DNA from: Nothophaeocryptopus gaeumannii
Lineage: Eukaryota > Ascomycota > Dothideomycetes > Mycosphaerellales > Mycosphaerellaceae
NCBI GenBank assembly: GCA_031771865.1
Contig: JASISA010000001.1
Coordinates: 2,108,001 to 2,172,000 of the forward strand
Reading direction: 5' to 3'
DNA length: 64,000 bases
How positions within the stretch are numbered: position 1 is the stretch's first letter; the number at the start of each line of letters is the position of its first letter. The position numbers and the translations under genes were made by a program. Below are positions 1 through 11,000 of the stretch, one piece after another. The notes below the pieces were generated by a model. It did no database searches and had not been told where the DNA came from. It saw nothing but the letters and a program-made list of their open reading frames with translations.

Positions 1-970
1 AACCCAATGACAGCACCAGTGAAGTCGCCAAAGACGTCACCCCAGTTCTCCTTGGGCAGCTCCTTGGGCTCTGGATCCTTGATCTTTCCGGCCTTGGTCA
101 GACCCTCGCCGATCACTGAAGCGACGTCCTTCCAAGATGGCTCCTGGTCTCCGGTAGTCTCACAGAAGTAGTATGGATTCTCGAGCGTCTGTGCAGGAGT
201 GGACTTCTCCAAGGCATGCAGGAGGACAATGTACGCTCGTGCGAGATCGAGGACATGTATGTTCGATTCAATGCCCAGACCTTTACCCACGTGTGCTGCA
301 TAGCCATGCTTGATAGCATAGCGGGTCAGAGTCGGTATCTGAATCGTCAGGCGCTCGTGCTTGGGATTGACTGTAAACACGTCAGCATACCATTCGCCAC
401 CAGAACTCACACCGAATCGATGGAAAGCACGTCTTGATCGCTAGACTTACACCCATAAATCAACGGCGGAATCATAATAGCAATCTTCGCCTTCTCTCCC
501 AATTCCTTCTGCGCTTTCACAATCGCCAAATCAATCTGTCGATGCGGCGCATCATCAGGCACGGAATCTACCTCAGTCCTCACATTATCGTGATAGACTT
601 TGTCGCCCCTCACTGTACCGTATGATCCATCATCAAGCACACTCGTTCCGCTCGTATGAATATACACCGTACTTTTCCCTTCCTTCGCTCTCGCTTTCAC
701 ACCATCCAAGATCGCCTCAGCAGAGGGAAGATGGTCTGCGGTCGCTGTGTGGAATATGATGTCGTGTTGGGTAGTTTGTTCCGTGATGGTAGCCTTATCA
801 TTCAAGTCGCCGTAGATTGCTTTGGCGCCCGAGTTCTCGATACCAGCACCGTGTTCTTTGCGTCGGACAAAACCTGTTACGGAGTAATCTTCGGCGAGGA
901 GGAGGTCGAGGATGTTCCAGCCTATGAAGCCGGGGCCGACTATGAAGACGGATTTTCCTGTATTGGACAT
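1..970 (-). CDS. NAD(P)-binding epimerase-like protein, 3' end beyond window
   Basis: This is an extended short-chain dehydrogenase/epimerase-type oxidoreductase of unknown substrate. Exon 1 (970-451) starts at an ATG and carries a glycine-rich nucleotide-binding motif (GPGFIGWNI) about ten residues in, followed by the beta-alpha pattern of a Rossmann fold. A GTAAGT..ACAG intron (450-371, 80 nt) ends in phase with exon 2 (370-1). Exon 2 continues with a helix-rich segment typical of the family (VLDLARAYIVLLHALE) and runs off the left edge. I see no active-site YxxxK motif, so the reaction is not assignable. The family (NAD-dependent epimerase/dehydratase) is fairly sure; substrate and completeness are not. 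Confidence 0.75.
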
Positions 971-1392
971 TGTGTGACGAATTGGCTTGAGGCGTTTGGT
1001 TTGTTTGTCGAGGCAGAGTCCGAGGGTATTTCAGAGGTTGAATTATATAGGGAGCATTGAAGAGATGAAGTCACACGAGTCTGGTTGCCGCTGCTGCACG
1101 CAATAACGTAGGTGGGGCAGGGGCATAACATCATCGAGGGGTCTTTCTGCATCTTGTCTACCAAACGGTGCAACCCTAATGGGCTTGACTTTATTTGGCA
1201 CGCCATGGCAGTTTGAGTGTGCTAGAAACTCCAGAGTTTGGAGACATCGATGTCGGGGTGGCTAAAGTAGGAAATTAGCGCCGCATTGGCAGGTGTCATT
1301 CACCTACACTACCCACGCGCATAACGTCGTCTGACCAAACTTCTTTCCCATCCAGTCTCACCACGACGTTTTTGCTTCGAAATCAACGCCTC
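971..1392. other. Intergenic, no gene recognised
   Basis: This is the upstream region of the epimerase-like gene and the 3' flank of the BTB-like frame. I see no conserved frame, repeat or RNA gene here. Confidence 0.5.
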
Positions 1393-2239
1393 TCAGACCT
1401 CTGGTACCAAGAACTCTTCTGCTCTTGGCATGCCTCTCTTTCTTCCTCGACTCTCCCAGGAGTCCAGAGCAACGTTGAAATCGTCCACGAACCCTTCAAC
1501 AGACCGCGTATCAACGCGATCAATCAGCATCTCTCGAAGCAGCTCATCTTCCCGCAACTCGTCTTCTCGCAACTCGTCTTCTCCCATCTCATAGTCCTCG
1601 AGTTGTTCCTCGCCCATGTATGCTCTCAGGCTGACAAATTCTTCCTTCAGACCATCCCACCAGAGCATGTAGAGGAGTAGCGCCATGCGCGTTTGCTCTT
1701 CGGCTTCAGCGCATGCAAGATTTGCTTGAGCCCTCTTGGCTTGTAGTGCTCCTCGTTCAGGGTATCGGAGACGTCTTCACGACAGCGTTCTGGAGGGCAG
1801 GCAGGCCAAAGCCTTCGGCGAAAGTCCATATCTGCGCGAGCGCAATTTGATACATCTCGAGGTCTTGCGGCCTGGGTGGGTCGGTAAGCCCATCGAGACC
1901 AGCGAGCTTCGGAATTCCGTATTTGGAAAGCCAAAAAACGAAGATCGTGAAGACGACAGGTTTTGCGTTAAGTCGCAAGGTTTCTAAGTCGTTGGATGGG
2001 GAACGGTCGAGGAGTCTCTTGAAGACGGGAGACACTCGACAAAGCAGAGCCTTTTGAATAAGGACAGGCTGCTCGTCCGGGTTCTTGGTGTAGGTGGAGC
2101 AATAGACCCGGGTCATGTCGCCACTGGACCGCTGCAAGCGAGCAAGGAGTGGCTCTACGGTCTCTCGGGATCGTGGTCGAGGAATTGGTCGAGCTCGATA
2201 TGATGCTTGTGGGCTCCTCTCAGCCAGAGCGCGCTCCAT
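1393..2239 (-). pseudogene. BTB/POZ-like protein, reading frame disrupted
   Basis: The first ATG (2239) opens a frame that reads to 1757. Its pattern is that of fungal BTB/POZ proteins: a beta-strand start near RVYCS, a segment on values and holes (VSPVFKRLLD), then paired helices ending LPALQNAVV. The frame then stops. Coding-like sequence continues in a second frame (VSDTLNEEHYKPRGLKQILH, about 1770-1705). It goes on in a third frame to 1393 (MALLLYMLWWDGLKEEF plus an acidic tail with a repeated REDEL unit from a 15-bp tandem repeat near 1550-1590). No intron with plausible length and sites repairs both shifts, so I read it as a decaying gene. Sequencing error or very small exons remain possible. 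Confidence 0.45.
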
Positions 2240-2690
2240 GGTGGTCCCTATCGACAACCTTCTGTCTGTCTATAGTTGCACCAAGGATGTTTGGTATTAA
2301 TTCAAGTGTAGGTATAGTCCGGAAAGAAAAGGAGTATACACCGCATCGGCATGTGGGCTGGTAGTGAATGGCCATCCCGCTTGTTCACAAGCATGCCTCT
2401 CGTTCACCAGCGCTCTGATCATTCAATGAAATCCCATGCGCGGTCAATGCCTCTTTCTCAAGATCGGACTGTTTGCCGCCCGGATGCTCTCATATTCATC
2501 GATGTTCGGATGTTTCATGAACATCGTGATATGAAGCGCATCCCAAGCAAGCCCCTTAAAGTTCTTGAGCTTTCACCCAGCAAGCAGATCATCTCGCAGC
2601 TTGCGCTAACAGCACACGCTTGAAAGAACTCCCAATTTGCCAAGCCAGAGGAAATCCCTGCGAGTGATAAAGCTCCGCCGTTCGCCGCGC
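2240..2690. other. Intergenic, no gene recognised
   Basis: Only short overlapping frames with no recognisable domain are present. It lies upstream of the BTB-like remnant and downstream of the next minus-strand frame. Confidence 0.4.
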
Positions 2691-3386
2691 TCACATCTTG
2701 GTGTCCTCTAGGTGAGCATCCTTCAACTTATCCTGCATTTGTCGAAGCTTGGGGAACTCCGCGTAAGCCTCCCTCTCCAGTTCATTCAAGAAGTCGACTG
2801 CTGTTTTCAGAGTCATCTGCGCAACGTTCTCTTCGACCATCGATATCCGCTCTTGCCACCCATCAAAACTTGGGGCCAAACGAGGCTCGGAGTTCGTGCG
2901 TACCACCTTTACCATCGATTGCGAACCGTCGATTACGAGGAAGGCTGCTATTGCGGTTGGTAGGAGAACGGCGTCAGCAAACCAAGGCCCGACCCAGTCT
3001 GTGTCGTCTTTGGAGATTGACGCTTTTTCCGCCTCGGAGAGATGTTGGATGCGTTGCTCGACTTGCTCCAAAAGCATCGTGTGTCTGCGAATGTGCTCCG
3101 TTGTAGACATCCGAGCACGAGTGACTCGCGCCACCGCGAATTTTCCGCATTGTATTTCGCTTTCAGACTGATTCTCGCGGAACTTCCGATACATTTGGCG
3201 GAAGGTGTTGTCATGTCTCAGCCCAGTGCAAACTTGGTCATACAAAATCACGGTTCTGTTGCACAGGTTGAAGTAATGGAACAGGGGTAGCCGATCTGAT
3301 CGTGTCTCGAACTTGCAAAGGTCTTCCGGAGGTCGCTCGTAGTTGCGTTGATTATGCGTTTGGTGGACTTCGGGGAAAATAGTAAT
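2691..3386 (-). CDS. Hypothetical helical protein, 5' end uncertain
   Basis: An open frame of about 230 codons runs from just after a TGA (3387-3389) to a stop at 2691. It lacks an ATG until residue MYRKFRENQ (3194), so an upstream exon is likely. The protein is strongly helical: a segment with FETRSDRLPLFHYFNLCNRT, a charged middle, a hydrophobic stretch (FADAVLLPTAIAAFLVI) that could be one membrane or buried helix, and a coiled C-terminus (FLNELEREAYAEFPKLRQMQDKLKD). The N-terminal flavour recalls helical HeLo-type heads of fungal incompatibility proteins, but I cannot confirm that. Function unknown. Confidence 0.35.
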   Translation of the reverse strand: MTIFPEVHQTHNQRNYERPPEDLCKFETRSDRLPLFHYFNLCNRTVILYDQVCTGLRHDNTFRQMYRKFRENQSESEIQCGKFAVARVTRARMSTTEHIRRHTMLLEQVEQRIQHLSEAEKASISKDDTDWVGPWFADAVLLPTAIAAFLVIDGSQSMVKVVRTNSEPRLAPSFDGWQERISMVEENVAQMTLKTAVDFLNELEREAYAEFPKLRQMQDKLKDAHLEDTKM

Positions 3387-4014
3387 TCAATAGAGCTGCA
3401 GATCATCGATCATTGCAGTGCCGTATCGCTCGAACTTCGGGAATTTTTACCATTCTCTTGCTATCGTAGTCGTAAAGCTCCATGACACAATGGGCCAGGA
3501 AGAATCTGAGTTTAGAGCTGGCACTGGAAATCTGGATTCAGACGTGTACGGTGCGAAGTGTTCATGATCCGCTGTAGAGTCGTGGCTTTTATGGTACAGA
3601 GCCCGTCTTTTCATGCCAAGGTATGGAGCTGAGGACACTCGCTGACAACGTGAGGAGCAGATGATGAATCGCACATTCGAATAGATGTGGAAAGAATCAA
3701 CCGAAGTTTGCGATGGCGATGCTGTAGGATCCGGCGTAGTCCTCAAAGATATCTGTCGCTCAATGCCCTGTTCTACAAAAACTCCGGCAATCCTCAATCT
3801 GCATCGAAGCTGCAGTCACCAGCCCCGATCCGATTACAGCAGCATGAGTGCGCCTTCCTCAGCGTGGTGAACATCCCTTTTCGAAGGGCAAGATATGTCT
3901 ATTCTTTCGGGTCCTGGGTGGTGATCTACGAATCTGGACTCTCGTTCGGCATATTGAAATGTGTCTCGTGAATTTCTCGGGATAAAACTCATCTCAGGGA
4001 AAAGCATCGAGGTC
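3387..4014. other. Region between hypothetical gene and ELP3 3' end
   Basis: A 116-codon minus-strand frame (3797-3447) has no recognised domain; it might include a 5' exon of the preceding gene. Otherwise I see nothing supportable. Confidence 0.3.
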
Positions 4015-5763
4015 TCAGTCTTCGTCGCTTTCATCCTTCTCATTCAGCCATTTGCTCATATACGGTCCGTCAAGCCAGTATCCCAGACGCTTGTAGTAGC
4101 CGCGGACACCAACTCCTGAAATGACGGCAATCTTCTTCGATCCATGCTCATCTCTTGCTATCCTCTCAGCCTCTTCCATTAGCAGCGTGCCATAGCCTTG
4201 ATGCTGCGATTTGCCTTTGACACGTTCGTGTATCGGCACGGCGGAGCCATAAACGTGCAGTTCACGCACCAAGCTCGATGGCTGCCCAATGAGCTCCTCC
4301 CGATATGTGTACTTCTCGCTGCACTTCCGCAGACGAAGCAGTGCAATCAGAATGTCCTGCTTAGGATCTTCGTATGCCAAGAAGGTCTCCCAGCCCCCAT
4401 TTGCCACGTAGTCTCTTCGCACGAGCTCTACCTGGTTCGGTCTGATCTTGTTTTTGACTTCGTTGATGCCAACCTCTCGCGTGCGCACGTCTCTACATGT
4501 AGTACCGAAGTCCTTCATACGTGCCAAAGCTAGTTCACGGAGGTTTCCATTCTCGACTCCAGATGTGACCAACGGCATTGGAATGTCTCGTTGCACACGG
4601 TAGATGCGAGTCCATGGTGGGATAAGTGCAAGTATGCGAGCGACGATATCAATCAGGACGTTCGGAGTGTAGTTCTTGTAGCGTCCTGTTCGCCACAGCT
4701 CGTAGAGGCCGGTTCCTCGAATGACAAGAGTAGGGTAGATTTTCAGGCCGTCTGTTCGAAAGGATGGATTGGAGAAATATTCTTGAAATTGGAAAAGATC
4801 ACGCTCCAGGCCGACATTAGGAAGATCGGGCATCATGTGCGAGACGACCTTGAAGCCGGCATCCTTGGACTGGCAGAAGGTTTCGCAGACCGCCTTGACA
4901 GTATGTCCTCTGTTTGTGTCTCGAGCGACATCCTCGTACAGAGACTGCACGCCGATCTCCAGTCTCGTGCACCCATACCGGAGCATGTCTGTCAGGTGGG
5001 GCGGCAGGCAGTAGTCAGGTCGTGTTTCGATGGTGATGCCGACACACTTTGTAGTGCTCTGCTCTCCAGCAAGAACTGCTTCGTCCACATTGGACGTTGC
5101 ATATCCAGAAAGTGCGTTGTGCAGTTGTGAAATGAACTCTTCTCGGTACTTAGGAGACAATGACATGAAAGTACCTCCCATGATGATGTACTCAACCTTG
5201 TCCACACTGTGTCCAAGGTTGCGTATTTGATCTACTCGCCCTCGAGCTTGCTCGAATGGATCGTATCTTGCTCTTATCGCTCGCATGCTCGTTGGCTCAT
5301 ACCCGGTGTAACTCTGCGTGCTGTATTCGAAGTCTGAGTCTGGACCTCCAGGACAATACACGCAGATATTTCCTGTGTATGCAATGTGCGGACATCGATG
5401 CGGCTTGCACATGACAGCGACCACTGCTATGCCACTTGCACTTCGTATAGGCTTCGCTATGAGCTTTGGCAAGATGTATTTCTTGTACTGCTCAGGTACT
5501 GCAGCAATGATGTCTGTGAGAGGCGGTTGGCGGGAGAGAAAGTGCTTCTTGGCTATCTGACTCCGCAGAGAGTTCAGATTGATATCCCTCCTCGTCGCTC
5601 CCGGTTGCTGAGACTTTTCGTAGTCCTCGACGAGGGAATTCGCAATGTCGGCGCATGCTCGCATGTATCGTTCGTTCTCGGGTGCCAGTTTTGCCTTGAC
5701 AGCATGTGGGAGCTTCCTCTTCCGCACCTGCACCTCCATTTGTGTCTCAGTTATCGTCGCCAT
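4015..5763 (-). CDS. ELP3: Elongator complex catalytic subunit ELP3 (tRNA U34 carboxymethylation)
   Basis: ELP3 is the catalytic subunit of Elongator, which uses a radical SAM centre and acetyl-CoA to place the carboxymethyl group on wobble uridine 34 of cytosolic tRNAs. The ATG at 5763 gives 582 residues, close to the usual 550-580. The frame remains open upstream to 5931, but that stretch does not look like the family. The radical SAM cluster motif is visible as Cys124-x9-Cys134-x2-Cys137 after Cys119. The strand GITIETRPDYC and the helix GCTRLEIGVQSLYEDV are near-invariant in the family. The C-terminal GNAT acetyl-CoA site shows HQGYGTLLMEEAE and GYYKRLGYW. No intron is needed. It is transcribed divergently from LSC1. 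Identification is essentially certain. Confidence 0.97.
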   Translation of the reverse strand: MATITETQMEVQVRKRKLPHAVKAKLAPENERYMRACADIANSLVEDYEKSQQPGATRRDINLNSLRSQIAKKHFLSRQPPLTDIIAAVPEQYKKYILPKLIAKPIRSASGIAVVAVMCKPHRCPHIAYTGNICVYCPGGPDSDFEYSTQSYTGYEPTSMRAIRARYDPFEQARGRVDQIRNLGHSVDKVEYIIMGGTFMSLSPKYREEFISQLHNALSGYATSNVDEAVLAGEQSTTKCVGITIETRPDYCLPPHLTDMLRYGCTRLEIGVQSLYEDVARDTNRGHTVKAVCETFCQSKDAGFKVVSHMMPDLPNVGLERDLFQFQEYFSNPSFRTDGLKIYPTLVIRGTGLYELWRTGRYKNYTPNVLIDIVARILALIPPWTRIYRVQRDIPMPLVTSGVENGNLRELALARMKDFGTTCRDVRTREVGINEVKNKIRPNQVELVRRDYVANGGWETFLAYEDPKQDILIALLRLRKCSEKYTYREELIGQPSSLVRELHVYGSAVPIHERVKGKSQHQGYGTLLMEEAERIARDEHGSKKIAVISGVGVRGYYKRLGYWLDGPYMSKWLNEKDESDED

Positions 5764-6111
5764 CGTGAAAGAGTTGCAAGCCTGCGAGGCCTGCGTACGG
5801 TGATTCTCGTGGCGGTGATGTTGTCTGAATGTGCGGTTGGAACTTTTTGTGTCGTGAATTTGACGGCCACTCATCAAATCTGAAGCCGAATTGACTGGTC
5901 GGCATGTGATTTCCGGCCGGCACAGCCGCAACTTTTCAACCCGGCAAATACTCGTTTCCGACGGCAGGAGCTCTTCGCAGCTCTTTCCCGGGTTGCAGAC
6001 TTCACACAGCTGGACAATCTTGGTTCACCACCCACGCCAACAACCACCCAACCCTCTCTCGCCCTTTGGAAGCTGCGCTGAGCTGCGGCGGAGCTGACCC
6101 ACACCGCCAAC
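5764..6111. promoter_or_regulatory. Shared bidirectional promoter of ELP3 and LSC1
   Basis: The 348 bp between the two divergent start codons must contain both promoters and 5' leaders. Pyrimidine-rich blocks lie just before each ATG (for example around 6040-6060 before LSC1). I can define no specific factor site. Confidence 0.5.
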
Positions 6112-7376
6112 ATGCAACCCGTCCGACAGTCGCTCACGCGCGCCCTGCGCAATGCACCCAAAGGCCTGACCAAATCTGCGACGCCCGCCTGCTATGCCAC
6201 TATCGCTCCGCAAGATGCTCCTGGCCAGCCCACTGGCTACGCGAAGACCGGCCTGAACCTGCGCATCACGAAAGACACCAAGGTCTGCGTACAGGGCTTC
6301 ACAGGCAAGCAGGGCACTTTCCACGCCAACCAGGCCATCGAATATGGCACCAACATTGTTGGAGGCACAAATCCGAAGAAGGCCGGCAGCGAACACTTGG
6401 GCAAGCCAGTCGTCGCCAATGTTGAGCAGGCTGTGAAGGAGCTGGGAGCCGATGCTTCGCTCATCTTCGTTCCACCTCCGCTTGCTGCGGGCGGTATTGA
6501 GGAGGCTATCAAGGCCGAGATGCCTCTTGTTGTCTGCATTACGGAGGGTATCCCGCAACACGACATGGTGCGCATTACCGATATGCTCAAGACACAAGAC
6601 AAGACGAGACTGGTCGGACCCAACTGCCCCGGTATTATCGCTCCTGTAAGTCACTCTCACTCTTTGTTGTACTGGAGGATCAGGATTTGCTTTTTGGTGA
6701 TGAGACAATTATTATTTTACAAATATGATAGGAAGAGTCTGACCCGTACTACGGGCTTGATTACATATGTATACTCTGAACGCACTTGTGTCCTTGCGAC
6801 AGACAATACAATTCACTACGAATGTTCAGGTCTTGCCCTGGCTGACAATTGTTGTAACAGGGACAATGTAAAATGGGCATCATGCCCGGCTTCATCCATA
6901 AGCGCGGCCGCATCGGAATCGTCTCTCGCTCCGGAACCCTCACCTACGAAGCCGTCAACCAAACCACGCAAGCTGGCCTCGGCCAATCGCTCGTCATCGG
7001 CATCGGCGGTGACCCCTTCTCCGGTACCAACTTCATCGACTGCCTGCGCGTCTTCCTCGCCGACGAGGACACCGACGGAATCATCATGATTGGCGAGATC
7101 GGTGGATCTGCAGAAGAGGACGCGGCCGATTTCTTGAAGGAATACAACACTAGCGGAAAGGACGGCAAGGGTAAGCCTGTCGTGTCTTTCATCGCAGGTA
7201 TCTCTGCACCACCAGGACGGAGAATGGGTCACGCTGGCGCTATCGTGTCTGGTGGAAAGGGTGGTGCGGACAGCAAGATCAGCGCGTTGGAGTCTGCTGG
7301 CGTGACAGTGGAGAAGAGCCCTGCGAGCTTGGGCAAGACATTGAGGGATCAATTCATCCAGAGAGATCTCCTCTAA
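6112..7376 (+). CDS. LSC1: Succinyl-CoA ligase alpha subunit, mitochondrial
   Basis: This is the alpha subunit of TCA-cycle succinyl-CoA synthetase, which converts succinyl-CoA and NDP to succinate and NTP through a phosphohistidine. Exon 1 is 6112-6645 and exon 2 is 6861-7376, giving 349 residues. The intron (6646-6860, 215 nt, GTAAGT..AACAG) is long for this window. Splicing rejoins the signature GPNCPGIIAPGQCKMGIMPG. The N-terminus is basic and Ser/Ala-rich (RQSLTRALRNAPKG), consistent with mitochondrial import. The CoA-binding Rossmann motif (GFTGKQGTFH) and the phosphorylated His302 in RRMGHAGAI are present. The long intron does not contain a recognisable ncRNA. Confidence 0.96.
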
Positions 7377-8027
7377 GAGATACCAGCAGAATGGGATGGA
7401 GCTAGAGTAGGCAGGAGCATATACCTTTTCTTTTGGCCGGATGTCAGCCGGTCTTCCTCCAACAGCTGCGGCGGTGTCATGTACAGGGTCTACCTGCGTG
7501 TTTCGAGTACCTAAGTAGCAGCGTGTATTCCAAAGCATTATGATCAACGGCTACATTTTCGCCAATAGAAGAAATATACTGGACCGATCAATGGACAGTC
7601 CAAGAGCTCGGACACTCGAAAGTTAACGAAAAGACGCATTCTGGACGAAGAATGCTACAATACTATCGAAGCTACGCAGTTGAGGGCGCGGTGTGCTGCG
7701 GAAGGAGGAAAATATCATAATGTAAAAGAGGTAAAAAGAGGCCTCATCCTTGGAGGTCAAGAGATCGAAACCGGAACAGATTCATTCGCCAGCGCTCAAG
7801 AGACAAAAGTCCGTGGATGATCCAACCCCTAGGCCGTTCCGTACGAATTCCACAGGTGTACCTGGGCACGGAATCTTCAAAGGGTCGCGGCTGAGGTGAA
7901 TTTAGATCAAATTTATTATGCTTCATTACTACCTCAATCAATTCCATGCTAATCTGGGGGTATCTATACATGTCCGTACCCAACCCGACCTCAAACTCCT
8001 TTCCTGACCATCTCGTCTTGTCCTGTC
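7377..8027. other. Convergent 3' intergenic region
   Basis: This holds the 3' ends of LSC1 and the inositol phosphatase gene. It is AT-richer near 7610-7740 and contains no supportable gene. Confidence 0.5.
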
Positions 8028-11000
8028 TTATCCAGGCTCATCTCTCTTCAAGAAGATCTCAAGCAGCTCGAGCTTCCTCTTCTCTGACGCTGCCTTCCCC
8101 TTGTCTCCGTCAAAGGTTCGGATCATCGGACCCGCGAAGACTTTTACGAGCGCTCTGACTGCCAGCTCGCGATGCGGAATCGGCTGCTGTGCAGAAGTCT
8201 TCTTCGAAGTCGCGATGCGTCTCAGCCCGCCAAGAGCCCTCTTCCCGGGGCTCATAGGTGGCTCGGCGATGCTATCTCTCGGTTTGCTGGTGGCGGAGAC
8301 CTCTTGAATCATCCGTTCGAGCATGGACGTGATGAGAATGAACGAAATACTATGGCTCTGCTCCTGACTAAGAAGCTCTTGGATCGCTGTCCGTTGGTCG
8401 TCATTGGATGGTTTGCGTTTTGCTTTCTCGGTCTCTGAAATGTAGTTGTCGACGGAGGACCAGAGTGCAGGATTGATGACTCCATCCGGCATGCTCCGAA
8501 GGAAGATGAGAAGCAGGCTGCTCAGCACATACAGTCTTTGGATTCTCGGTAAATCAGCAGGGAGACTATCTTCAATTGCTCGGTCCTCATCCAGCGCGTT
8601 GGCGGCCTGACTTAGAGCCTCTTCCCATTGCCACGAGGTCTTCTCTGCCCAGCATTCTTCGTCGAATGGCCAGGCGGGGTGCTCATCCCATGGTGCAGTA
8701 CTTGTCACAGAACTTTCGACACTGGATCTAGGTGTTGCAAACATGGGCGATGTCGGCGTGGTTGGGGGAGGTTCATTCATCATCTCCCACTCGGCGACGA
8801 CGCGGACCATCAGCTCTTCTACCGCTTCCGTCAGTCGAAATAGTTCGCGCGGAGCCGAGTTTTCATCTGTTCCTCCACTTGTAGTTCTTGAAAGGCTGTC
8901 ACCCGGGTCTGAAGTTGATTTGCCTGCGTCTGAAAGCGTAGTCGCAGCAGCTATGGCGTTGATCGCATCCTTCGCCTTATCTTTTGGCTTTTGTCCCTGT
9001 AGTCTTCTGATGCCACCCTCGGGTATGCGCACAAGCTTATCAATCGAGCGTCCAAGACTGCTCTCCAGCCAGCGGCCTCTCACAGGTATAAAGTGATCTC
9101 TGCCGTTCTCAACTCGCAGGACGAGAATGTCCTCAATTTCTCCTTTGCCGTGGTCGTTGAGGTTGCGCACTTCGTCCATATCGGTAATCTTCAATTCAAG
9201 ATCAATGTTTGCAGTCTCCCCCGGGTCCAGTATCACGGGCTCTGAACTAGTTTGGTCGCTTGAAGTCCAGACGCCGTTCATCTTCAGCTTGAGCCATTTA
9301 GGTGCTATCCCTGCGAATTGACCCTCGGCAACAGGTCGCTCGATAAAGCTGAACGTCGAAGGCACTCGACTGGTATTGGCAACAGTCAAGGAGCGCTGCT
9401 TCAGCTGCGCCCATCGTACGTCACCGAACCAGACGCCTTCGTCAGATCGTCCCAATGGAAGGCTTTCGTCAGACATAGCTGGGGATGCATGGCTCTGCTG
9501 GTCGACAACGACTGTGACGTTTGGTCTGCCTTCGTTCTCGGCCTTATCAAGCTCTTTGGCAACTTCGGCGTGGATCTTTGCTTTTAGGTCTGGGACCACT
9601 GCATCGTACTTGAGCATGAATGAGGCGTCCAGTGGCTTGTGATCAGAAGACAGTACACGTTGATGGGCCGTGTAGTACTCTAGGCTAATCACATCCTCGA
9701 AGCCTTCCTTAGTCATGACCTTTGCAGGCTCGCCTTGTTCCGCAAAATCATCGTATTCATCGTAGTCACCGGCATCGGCGCCGTCAGTGTCCGGATCGTA
9801 ATCATAAAGAATCTCATCGTCATTGCCGGCTTGATCGGTCCCATTGGCTCTCCACTGTTCGTCCTTCTTGCGCGCATTCTCTTCTTCTCTTCTCTTTGCA
9901 TCGTACGCGCTTTTGTTTTTCCGCGTCCGGTAGAGAATGCGATCACACCATGACGGAGCACGCTTCTTCTCGCTCGAGTCGAACACACCCACACTGCCTG
10001 GATCGTACTTGTAGGTTGGTAAGAATGTGATTGGCCCTTCCTGCCATCCATCGTAGAAAGCCTTGCGGGCTTTCATCTGCTGATGCAGCTCGTCATGCGG
10101 TAAAAGAGAGCTGAGTGTGGTTTGCAACGAAGTTGGATCTTCACTGGCAGATACCTTATCCTCTACCAACGTGTCGGCTCCTGAGCTCTCGTAGCTACGT
10201 CGCGCAGCCGCAGCTTCATCGAGGTTTAAACGCTCCTGCACATCATCTGTAGCCTGATCGACTTCGTTCTCAATCTTCTTCGCAGAGGACTGACTCAAGT
10301 CGTATTGATTTCTGGTGTGCAGCATGAGCAGTCTACGCACATCATCGCCGGGAATGCCTTCTAGTCGATAATTGAGGTCACCACACCAGAATATGAAGTC
10401 CTCGTCGCCAAGCTTCTCTCCCGTCGTCTGAGCCAAATCCGAAACATCTCTGATCGCATCGAATTGTGTGCGATTGACAATCTGCTGAGCGTCCCAGTTG
10501 CGTCGCTCGAGCGCGGTCTTGTCTGCGCCTGCGGCCAGGTGGCTGTTAACGAACACCAATCTTGTTGTCTCTCCAAGCACTATCCGAGCTGTTACCGCTC
10601 CTTTGTTACCCATATATCCAAACACACCTGTCCCAACGCTAGTAGTACTGACGGCTTTGACCTCTTTGGCAACGGCCGGTGCGGCGTAGATGAGTAGCAG
10701 CAGTCCAAGTAGCTGCTGCTCAGCGACCAATTGGTATCCTGTAGGGAGCGCATTCTCCATTGCCTCTTTCCATTTCTTGGCAACTCCAGGATCGGTGTAC
10801 GGCCTCAATGCCTCCCCAACCGCAGTTATGTCAACGACCTCTTGCAGGGCCAAAACGTATAGCCCAACGTCGTTTCCGGCTGGCACAGCAGCACTGTCAC
10901 CTTTCGGCAACGTGCTCTGTTTCCTCTCGTACCTCTCCTCCTGATCCGCAACGTCCTCAATCTCGAATCTCCTGTCCTCGATTTTCGCGCCTGTGAGCTT

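Noticed and set aside
5764..5931. Extended ELP3 start
   Set aside because: The additional residues do not resemble the family and would fill half of the divergent promoter.
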